Source: Chloroflexota bacterium
GTDB lineage: Bacteria; Chloroflexota; UBA6077; FW602-bin22; JAMCYS01
Assembly: GCA_023473795.1 (NCBI GenBank)
Contig: JAMCYS010000015.1
Span: 23,183-87,182 of the forward strand
Direction: 5' to 3'
DNA: 64,000 bases
Shown: positions 1 through 7,395 of the stretch, piece after piece
Numbering within the stretch: the stretch's first letter is position 1
How the letters are laid out: each line of letters begins with the position of its first letter
Position numbers and translations under genes: made by a program
The notes under the pieces: model-generated
What the model was told of the DNA's origin: nothing
Databases searched by the model: none
What the model saw: the letters and a program-made list of their open reading frames with translations, nothing else

Positions 1-533
1 AGCAGGTTTTCGCCGCTGAAGAGTCGCGTCTCCCGGGCCGATTCCCCGCGCGCCAGATAGAGGGAAACCGCGAGGAAGCCGTGGTTGGCGACGATGAAGA
101 ACGCCGCCGCCGCCAGGGCCGCCAGCAGCGCCTGAGGTTCTACCAGAGTATCGCTAGCACCCGACTGCAGGCGCACGTAAAGCGTGCGCGCCAGGAAAGC
201 GTCGAGCGTCAGGTTGCCGAAGTTGAAGAACTGTGCGTGCCAGGACGAGTGTCTAAGCAGAACAACCGGCACGAACGCCAGTATCAGCAGCAGGGAGAGG
301 GAACCCGGCGGCAGGAGCAGCAAACCGGCGATCAGGAAGATCGGCGTAACGTAGTAGGCGTGCTCGCGGGCGGCGGCCACGGGGAACAGCTGCGAGCAAG
401 CGGCCCCTAAGGCCAGCACTGCGAGCAGCACTCGCTGGTTTTCAGTCGCCGGCAGACTGGGCTGGCTCCAAACCAACAGGCCGACGCCCAGCGCCAGAGT
501 AGCATATACGAAGGCTCGCGCCAGCGGCGACAT
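1..533 (-). CDS. Multi-pass membrane protein, N-terminal part (runs off window edge)
   Basis: Reverse-strand frame from ATG at 533 is open to position 1 (MSPLARAFVYATLALGVGLLVWSQPSLPATENQ...ARGESARETRLFSGENL), strongly hydrophobic; absent from ORF track because truncated. Confidence 0.7.
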   Translation of the reverse strand, partial: MSPLARAFVYATLALGVGLLVWSQPSLPATENQRVLLAVLALGAACSQLFPVAAAREHAYYVTPIFLIAGLLLLPPGSLSLLLILAFVPVVLLRHSSWHAQFFNFGNLTLDAFLARTLYVRLQSGASDTLVEPQALLAALAAAAFFIVANHGFLAVSLYLARGESARETRLFSGENL

Positions 534-732
534 GCTTTTCACGCTCGCCCCTTCCCTCACTGCGCTTCTGGCTCCCGCGAGTGGCGCTACTCGTCCAGGT
601 TCCGCAACTATCATAGCCTTAGTGAAGGCCGCTTGCTAGTCCGCTGGCGTTGAGAACCGGTGAATTGGCCGTAATGAAGCGGTGAAGCGCCGGCCGACAA
701 TTGGGCTAGCCCGCCAGAGGCCCAGTACGCCT

Positions 733-762
733 AGAAGCCGCCCGGGCTGGCGGGCGGCTTCT
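733..762 (-). terminator. GC-rich hairpin downstream of the 787-1923 gene
   Basis: agaagccgcccg-ggctgg-cgggcggcttct perfect 12-bp inverted repeat. Confidence 0.6.
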
Positions 763-786
763 GGAAGCGGAGAGTGAGGATAAGGG

Positions 787-1923
787 TCAGGCAATCACGA
801 CCACGTCGGGCATCGTGTTCATCCGCACGTTCGTGCCAACATCTTCCTTGCCGAACACCTGGGCCCAGGTCATCACCGGGGTGTCTCCGTGGTGGCGCTC
901 CTCGTGGGGATTGAAGAAGAAGAGCTTGATGCCACGGAACTTGATGAACGGATAGACTTCGGCATTAGTCATCAAGTCGTACTTGTGCACTTTGCTGACC
1001 GGCCCGCCAAAGCCGTCGGCGTCGAAGACCAGGTCCACGTTGTCGTAGGTCTTGGTCGCCTTCTTGTCGGTGATCATGAACGGGTTGCCGTCGTTCACCT
1101 CCGGGTCTCCGAACTGGTGGACGATCAGGACCTTCTTGGCGGCCAGGTGCTTCTCTGCCACCAGGTCGTTCAGCATCTTCTGTGCGGCATTGATGTCGCT
1201 GCTATCGACCTGCCCGATCGGGATGCCGGGTAGATCCTCGCCAGGATAGACGTGGAACTCGGGGTCGAAGGCGACGTGCACGTTCGGATAGTCGAGGTAC
1301 CCTTTCTTGATCATCCGCTCGACTTCCAACTCCGGCGTCGACTTGCCGATCTGGGTATCCAGGATTACCTGCCAGCCCCGGGCGGCCGCTGGTTTGATGT
1401 AGGTCTCAACTACATCCACGCCCGCGCTATCGAGATAGAACAGGCAGTTGCCATCGGCCTCGCACGGTGTGGCCATGCCGTAAATCAGGTGGATGACCGG
1501 CACCACTTCCTTACCGCCGTTGTACTTCTTGATCTCCTGCATCCAGGGGCCAACTTCGGCCGCCATATCGTCAAGGTTCTTGTAGTTGGCCAGCCGGCCA
1601 AGAATCGGCCCAGCCTCGAACCCCCGGCCGTAAATCGTGAGCCAGGTTCTGCCGGCAAGGGCCGAACGGACGATGGCGGGCGTGGCCGTCGGCGCCACGG
1701 TGGCGGTAGGTTCAGGCGTGGGCGTGGGCGTAGGCGCCGGCGTTGACCTCGCGGCGGTCGTCGGCGTGGCGACGGGAAGCACGGTCTCAGCCGGCAGCGG
1801 CTGGACGGCGGCCTGGGGGCCGCGAGCCAGTTGGCGCGCGAAGATGTTCTGAAGGGGCGAGAAGGCGAGAGCCGCGACGACGACTAGCACGCCTAATAGC
1901 GCCAGCAAGGTCTTTGGTCGCAA
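787..1923 (-). CDS. Secreted/anchored protein with Pro/Thr linker and uncharacterised domain shared with 40104-41189
   Basis: N-terminal hydrophobic signal, TPTPTPEPTATVAPTATPA linker, C-terminal blocks VHVAFDPEF, LIVHQF, VDLVFDADGFG, GIKLFF shared with the LysM protein. Confidence 0.75.
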   Translation of the reverse strand: MRPKTLLALLGVLVVVAALAFSPLQNIFARQLARGPQAAVQPLPAETVLPVATPTTAARSTPAPTPTPTPEPTATVAPTATPAIVRSALAGRTWLTIYGRGFEAGPILGRLANYKNLDDMAAEVGPWMQEIKKYNGGKEVVPVIHLIYGMATPCEADGNCLFYLDSAGVDVVETYIKPAAARGWQVILDTQIGKSTPELEVERMIKKGYLDYPNVHVAFDPEFHVYPGEDLPGIPIGQVDSSDINAAQKMLNDLVAEKHLAAKKVLIVHQFGDPEVNDGNPFMITDKKATKTYDNVDLVFDADGFGGPVSKVHKYDLMTNAEVYPFIKFRGIKLFFFNPHEERHHGDTPVMTWAQVFGKEDVGTNVRMNTMPDVVVIA

Positions 1924-2065
1924 GGCCTAGGTCCTCCTGGTGACGGGGATTATCGTAACGGGCTGAGAAGCAGTTTCTATGCCACACACCAGGCGGGGAA
2001 GGGATGCCCCTGACAAGAGCGCCCAGGAGGGTCAGGGCAAGTCATCGTGAGGCGGAGCATGTGCA

Positions 2066-2093
2066 GGGCCGGCAATCCCTGGATTGCCGGCCC
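2066..2093 (-). terminator. Hairpin downstream of response regulator
   Basis: gggccggcaatcc / ggattgccggccc perfect inverted repeat. Confidence 0.5.
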
Positions 2094-2119
2094 AAGCATA
2101 GATAGCAGTGCTTATGCTG

Positions 2120-2899
2120 CTAGCTGGCGCGAGTGTTGCTGGCGGGATTCGGCGCCGCCTCGCGGATGATGCCCCGCCTCGACCAACCGGGACGCGGGCC
2201 GGGGGCTGATGCCGAGGGCGTGCGCCGTTCCAGCATATAGCCAAAGCCCGGCACGGTCACCACGTACTCCCCTCCCATCGGGTCTTCCGGCTCGATCTTG
2301 CGGCGCAGATGATAGACGTGGACTTTGATGATGTCACGTGCCTCTTGCTCGTCGGCTTCGTAGCCCTGGGCCTCCTTGAGCAGTTCGGCGCAGCTAAGGA
2401 CGCGACCGGCGCGGCGCGCCAGCGCCACGAGGATACGATACTCGATGGGGGTGAGGTTAGCCTGCCGCCCGGCCACCATGACCTGGCAGCGGTCGAGGTC
2501 GACGGATAGGTCGCGGACGCGCACCAGCCGGCTGTTCTCGTTGGTGTAACCGCAGCGACGCAGGAGAGCGAGCACCCGTGCCGCGAGCACGGGCACGTCG
2601 AGGGGCATAGGTACGAAGTCGTCGGCACCAGAGCTGAGGGCCGGCACTAGCCAGCGATCATCGCTCCCCACCAGAATCAAAGGTACGCGCGCCTGAGTGC
2701 TGATCGTGTCGCACAGGCGCAGTCTTGTGCTCTCCGCGTTGCCCAGATCGAGGATCAGAACATCGGGCCTGTGCTCGCTCGCATTGCCCAGGACATGATC
2801 GGGATGAATGGTGTTGACCGTGCAGCCTATGCCGGTTAGCGCCTCGACAACAGAACTGAACTGGCCAGGTTCATCACAGGCCACGGTTACGCGTGTCAG
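2120..2899 (-). CDS. OmpR-like orphan response regulator with degenerate receiver and winged-helix DNA-binding domain
   Basis: PDVLILDLGN receiver Asp region, C-terminal LTPIEYRILVALARRAGRVLS...YHLRRKIEPEDPMGGEYVVTVPGFGYML; ORF track start at 3253 is overlong; perfect SD ggaggtgat precedes a possible CTG start at 2899. Confidence 0.8.
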   Translation of the reverse strand: MTRVTVACDEPGQFSSVVEALTGIGCTVNTIHPDHVLGNASEHRPDVLILDLGNAESTRLRLCDTISTQARVPLILVGSDDRWLVPALSSGADDFVPMPLDVPVLAARVLALLRRCGYTNENSRLVRVRDLSVDLDRCQVMVAGRQANLTPIEYRILVALARRAGRVLSCAELLKEAQGYEADEQEARDIIKVHVYHLRRKIEPEDPMGGEYVVTVPGFGYMLERRTPSASAPGPRPGWSRRGIIREAAPNPASNTRAS

Positions 2900-3205
2900 A
2901 ATATCACCTCCCCAGCTAACTTGGGCCGCGCTGACCTGCGAGACGGCGATGACAGCGGCGGTAGTGGTGGAGACTCGCCAAACCGCCCCGGTATTGCCCT
3001 GGGGGACCCGCGCCCCTTCTTCCCTGGCTATCCCGTCGCCGGTGGGAGACGGCGACCGGACGGTCGGAGAATGAAGTTCGCGACCGCACATGGCTTCTGC
3101 TGGCTGACGCTCGTCGTCTGCGCCTGCTTGCGCCAGATTATAGAGCGACTGCACGGTATTGTAAAGTACTAAAGGGCAGTATAGCGCCAACTTACGTGAA
3201 AGACA

Positions 3206-3237
3206 CGGCGGCAGGTCGCCTCTCCGACCTGCCGCCG
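3206..3237 (-). terminator. Hairpin downstream of peroxiredoxin
   Basis: cggcggcaggtcg-cctctc-cgacctgccgccg. Confidence 0.6.
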
Positions 3238-3267
3238 TTTGGCGCGGGCCCAACCGTGGATTTGTGG

Positions 3268-3774
3268 CTAGGAGAGCTTGGCCAGAGCCTCGAAAATTGC
3301 CTCGGGATCGGGCTGTTCGCTTTGGGCATGCACGTCTATGTAGCGCACGTTGCCCGCCTGGTCGACGATGAACACGGAGCGCTGCGCCCTGCCATCCGGA
3401 CGGAGCACGCCGTAGCGCAGCGCCACTTCCCCGTGCGGCCAGTAATCACTCAGCAGCGGGTAGTAAAGCCCACCCAGCGCCTCGGCAAAGGCGTTGAGTG
3501 AATAGCGATGATCGATCGAGATGCCCAGAACCTGGGCATTGGCGCTCTCGAACCTGGCCTTGTCGAGGCCGGTCGCCAGCGCCTGCGCCCTTCAAACGCT
3601 GCTGAAAGCCGAAGACAAGAACATCACCACGACGTTCTTCTGACCGCGGAACTGGCTGAGCAAACAGGTTTCGCCCGCGTGGGCGACCAGACTGAAGTCC
3701 GGCGCCTCATCGCCGACCGCGAGCGTCAGCGTGCGGCTGGCGAGCGAGGTGCGGCCCTTCTTGACATCAGCCAA
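3268..3774 (-). CDS. Peroxiredoxin (AhpC/TSA family), candidate selenoprotein with in-frame TGA at 3592-3594
   Basis: Single frame before and after TGA: LAVGDEAPDFSL...VVVMFLSSAFSSV-U-RAQALATGLDKARFESANAQVLGISIDHRYSLNAFAEALGGLYYPLLSDYWPHGEVALRYGVLRPDGRAQRSVFIVDQAGNVRYIDVHAQSEQPDPEAIFEALAKLS; the TGA sits where the peroxidatic Cys of PxxxTxxC is expected. Confidence 0.75.
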
Positions 3775-3813
3775 CTAGCTTCCTCCTTGCTTGCCCGGCG
3801 TCGGCGGCGCGGG

Positions 3814-4416
3814 CTACTTCAGCAGACGCCCCTCGACGACGCCCCAGTCCACATTGTCCAGGAAGGCCTGAATATACTTGGGGCGCTCGGCCGGCTTGTA
3901 GTCCAGCAAGAACGCATGCTCCCAAACGTCGAGGATGAGGATGGGCTTGTAGCCCGCTGGAACGCCGTCCTGGTGCAAGGTGATCCAGTGGTTGCTTAGC
4001 CAGCCCGTGCTGGGGTCTTGGAAGAGGATGGCCCAGCCCACGCCCCGCATGCCGCCCACACCCTTGAAATCGGACTGCCAGGCATCGACGCTGCCGAAGG
4101 ACTTGTTGAGGTGGTCCACCAAGGCGCCGCTAGTGGGCATTGGCGTGCCGCCTGGCTTGAGCTGGCTGAAGTAGTACTCGTGCAGGATCATGCCGTCGTA
4201 CTCGAAGCCCAATCGCCGGGTCAGCTCCGCCCAATCAGGGCTACCTATCTTGCCCTGCTGCGTCAGATCGCGGATGCGTTCGTTCAGGGTGTTGGTATTG
4301 GCCACATAGCCCGCATACAGGCCGAGGTGCACTTGAATCGTGGTGTCGGAAATCCCCTTCAATCCACTGATGTTGAAGTCCTTTCTCGTGTAGGGGCCCT
4401 GAGCCAGCATCGCCAT
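3814..4416 (-). CDS. Superoxide dismutase (Fe/Mn family)
   Basis: ILHEYYFSQL, GWAILFQDPSTGWLSNHWITLHQ, LDVWEHAFLLDY motifs with D/H metal ligands. Confidence 0.9.
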   Translation of the reverse strand: MAMLAQGPYTRKDFNISGLKGISDTTIQVHLGLYAGYVANTNTLNERIRDLTQQGKIGSPDWAELTRRLGFEYDGMILHEYYFSQLKPGGTPMPTSGALVDHLNKSFGSVDAWQSDFKGVGGMRGVGWAILFQDPSTGWLSNHWITLHQDGVPAGYKPILILDVWEHAFLLDYKPAERPKYIQAFLDNVDWGVVEGRLLK

Positions 4417-4627
4417 ACCGTGTCTCCTTCCCGTTCTTCTTCCGTGCGACCTGGCGGCCTGCGGGCCGGACCGGCGGTCGCACATTGGCCTCTCAAGCCA
4501 TTATACATTATGATAGCGAGCTACGCCCCCTAACGCTAGTGGCGGCACAAGGCGTGTCCGGGGGGGCACCAGGCGCGTGCCGTTGGCTCGGCGTAAGGGC
4601 CGACCCACGACTTAGGAGTATGCTGCC

Positions 4628-4656
4628 TTGACAGCAGGCTGCCTGTATGCTAACCT
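4628..4656 (+). promoter_or_regulatory. Putative sigma70-type promoter of the transporter operon
   Basis: TTGACA-N17-TAACCT. Confidence 0.45.
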
Positions 4657-4668
4657 AATCTACGTTCA

Positions 4669-4890
4669 GGGTCCGGCCCGCCGGACCCCTAATCGGGGGG
4701 TCCAGCGCGCTCGACCGAGGCCTCCGTTGCCACTGGCATCCCCGGCCCGCAAGGATGTTCTCCGCATAGTCGGATGACCCTGGCCCCACTCTTGAGCCGG
4801 TCAGAGTCACAGCCAACCGACTTGAACTGGGGCGCCACGGGTACCCGTCGCGGGTCAGTGCGGTCGAGCCTCTGGGCGGGGCGATCAGGC
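4669..4890 (+). ncRNA. Candidate structured 5' leader RNA
   Basis: Hairpin gggtccgg-cccg-ccggaccc (4669-4688); long-range helix gctcgaccg (4709-4717)/cggtcgagc (4861-4869); hairpin cggggcg...cgccccg near 4875-4893. Confidence 0.3.
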
Positions 4891-5041
4891 GCCCCGCGGT
4901 AGACTGGGGCAGGGAGGTAGGAGGAGAGAGACAAGCATAATAGAGGTATCCAGGCGCCAGCTAACGTTCCTGTGTGTTCGTCGGTGCGTTCTCCGTTCGT
5001 CCATCTGCTTAGAGACAGAATAGGTTGGGAGGGCTAGACAC

Positions 5042-6328
5042 TTGCACGAAGAGAAGCAGATCACAAGGCGTCACTTCCTCGCAGCGTTCTCCACCGTCGC
5101 GGCCGGCATCGCCCTGGCCGCCTGCGCGCAGCAGCCGGCCACGCCGGCCGCCACCCAGGCCCCGGCAGCGGCCAAGCCGGCAATCAAGATTGGCCACCTC
5201 ACCCCGCGCACGGGCTTCCTCGCCCCGGCCGGCTTCTACTCCTCCATCGGCGTCATCGTCGGCTTTGACATGATCAACAATGCCGGCGGCGTCCTGGGCG
5301 GCCGCAAATTCGACATCATCGCCGAGGACTCGGTCGACGCCGGGACCGCCGTCCAGAAGACCATCAAGCTCTGCGAGAAGGACAAGGTGGACTTCTTGAT
5401 GGGCGAGATCAACTCCGCCTCGGCGTTGGCCGAGACCGAGAACGCAGCCAAGTACCAGAAGATCTTCATCAACACCGGCGCCAACTCCGACCAGCTGCGC
5501 CAGGACAAGTGCAACCACTACTCCTTCCATATCGAGTCGTCCAACACCCAGTCGGTCAAGGCCTGTATGTACTATCTGTCCAAGAACAAGGCCGACCTGA
5601 AGAACTACTACTTCCCGTACTCAGACTACGCCTTCGGCCAGAACCTGTACCAGGTGGCCAAGGCTGAGGCGGCGAAGTACGGCTTCAAGGAGATAGGCAA
5701 CGATCCTATCCCGACTGGCACGACGGAGTTCAGCTCCTACATCCAGAAGATCAAGAGCGCCAAGCCGGACATCATTTTCAACTGCCTCGCCGGCACCGAC
5801 TGGCAGGTCTTCGTCAAGCAGTACGCCGATGCCGGCGCCCCGTTCTACCACGCCGCCGCTCAGTTCGAGACCAACAACGTCTGGGGCGTGCCGAGGGACG
5901 TGATGGGGGCCATCGGCGGCATCGGCGCGGCCGTCTGGTACTTCAAAGTTGACGACCCAGGCAGCGTGAAGTTCGTCGAGGAGGCGACCAAGAAGCTGGG
6001 CAAGCCACCGGACGACCAGTGCTACAAGGACGCCATCGGCGCGACGCTGCTGGCCAAAGCCGTCGACGCCACCGGCGGTACCGACACCGAGAAGGTCATC
6101 AAGTACTTCGAGAGCGGCGCCGAGTTCGACCTCTGGAAGGGGCGCAAGGGCAAGTTCAGCACCCAGGACCATCAGCTACTCCAGACGATGTACACGCTGC
6201 AGATGAAGCCCAAGGACAAGTTGACCGACCAGTGGGATTGGTGCGACGTCGCGTATGTCAACCCCGGCCCCAACGACCCGCTGGAGTCCATCCATATCGC
6301 CAAGGCAGATAGCGTCTGCAAGCTGTAG
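5042..6328 (+). CDS. ABC transporter substrate-binding lipoprotein, branched-chain amino acid type
   Basis: TTG start; Tat-like RRHFLAAFSTVAAGIALAAC lipobox; periplasmic ligand-binding fold motifs (IKIGHLTPRTGFLA, GFDMINNAGGVLGG). Confidence 0.9.
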   Translation: MHEEKQITRRHFLAAFSTVAAGIALAACAQQPATPAATQAPAAAKPAIKIGHLTPRTGFLAPAGFYSSIGVIVGFDMINNAGGVLGGRKFDIIAEDSVDAGTAVQKTIKLCEKDKVDFLMGEINSASALAETENAAKYQKIFINTGANSDQLRQDKCNHYSFHIESSNTQSVKACMYYLSKNKADLKNYYFPYSDYAFGQNLYQVAKAEAAKYGFKEIGNDPIPTGTTEFSSYIQKIKSAKPDIIFNCLAGTDWQVFVKQYADAGAPFYHAAAQFETNNVWGVPRDVMGAIGGIGAAVWYFKVDDPGSVKFVEEATKKLGKPPDDQCYKDAIGATLLAKAVDATGGTDTEKVIKYFESGAEFDLWKGRKGKFSTQDHQLLQTMYTLQMKPKDKLTDQWDWCDVAYVNPGPNDPLESIHIAKADSVCKL

Positions 6329-6396
6329 TTGGCTTGCGACCTCACTTGGGGCCGTACCCTCTGTGTTGCTAGGCTTGGCTCCGCCCCAAGAGACGA

Positions 6397-6428
6397 CCTA
6401 TGGGGGCTCGGGGTGAGCCCCCCATAGG
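6397..6428 (+). terminator. Intercistronic hairpin between binding protein and permease
   Basis: cctatgggggctc-ggggt-gagccccccatagg, possible attenuator or mRNA-stabilising stem. Confidence 0.45.
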
Positions 6429-6518
6429 TTGCATACTTGCGCTGGCGGCCGGCAGGCGCCAGCGCCCGCTCCAAGGGGCACTGCCTGCGTGCGGTTACTG
6501 ACGCTTAGGAGGGAACTC

Positions 6519-7391
6519 GTGGACTTGTCCATCTTGGGGCACCTGGCCAACGGCGTCGACCTAGGACTCCGTTACGTGGCCCTGGCCCTGGGCCTGTCGA
6601 TCATCTTCGGTATGATCGGCCTCGTGAACTTCGCCCACGGCGCGGTCTACGCCGTCGGCGCCTACGTAGCTATGATCGTTACCAACCAGCTCGGCTTCTG
6701 GCCCGGCCTGATCATTTCGCCCATCGTCGTCGGCCTGTTAGGCATGATCCTTGAGACCACGATCTTGCGCCGATTCTACAAGGGCATTCCGGAGCTGGGC
6801 CTGCTCTTCACGTTTGGCCTGGCGTTGTTCACCGAGCAGGCGCTCCGCTGGATCTTTGGGTCCTCGCCGATCCCGGTGCAAGCCCCGCCAGACTTGGCAG
6901 GTCCGCTGGCCTTCGGCACGTTCATTTACTCCAAGTACCGCTTCTTCACGGTCGTGGCAACCATCTTGGTCATCGCCGGCCTTTGGTGGTTCCTGGAGAA
7001 GACGCCCTACGGCCGGGTCATCCGGGCCGGCAGCCGCGATCCCGAGATGGTGCGGATGTTGGGCATTAACCTCTCGCCAGTAATGACCGTGGTCTTTGGC
7101 CTGGGCATTGCCCTGGCCGGCTTCGCCGGCTTGCTGGCAGCCCCCCTGTCTCAGGTGGAGCCGGCGATGGGCAACGCCGTGGGCACGGCCGCCTTCGTGG
7201 TCGTGGTCATCGGCGGACTTGGTTCCTTCTGGGGCGTGGTCATTTCGGGAATCATCGTCGGCCAGGTGATCAGCTTGACACGCATCTTCTGGCCGCAGAT
7301 GGCCGAAGCCTCGATCTACTTCCTCATGCTGCTGGTGCTGCTGATGCGCCCCCGCGGGCTCTTCGGCGAGCGCTGGGAACGGTTCGAGTAG
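6519..7391 (+). CDS. livH: Branched-chain amino acid ABC transporter permease (LivH type)
   Basis: GLSIIFGMIGLVNFAHGAVYAVGAY motif; GTG start after ggaggg SD. Confidence 0.9.
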   Translation: MDLSILGHLANGVDLGLRYVALALGLSIIFGMIGLVNFAHGAVYAVGAYVAMIVTNQLGFWPGLIISPIVVGLLGMILETTILRRFYKGIPELGLLFTFGLALFTEQALRWIFGSSPIPVQAPPDLAGPLAFGTFIYSKYRFFTVVATILVIAGLWWFLEKTPYGRVIRAGSRDPEMVRMLGINLSPVMTVVFGLGIALAGFAGLLAAPLSQVEPAMGNAVGTAAFVVVVIGGLGSFWGVVISGIIVGQVISLTRIFWPQMAEASIYFLMLLVLLMRPRGLFGERWERFE

Positions 7392-7395
7392 GGGG

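Noticed and set aside
81-410. ORF of 109 aa on plus strand
   Set aside because: Arg/Gln-rich shadow frame opposite the clearly hydrophobic minus-strand coding frame that runs off the left edge
4689-4934. 81-aa minus-strand ORF in the transporter leader
   Set aside because: No recognisable domain, lies in a region with paired RNA-like inverted repeats; more likely non-coding
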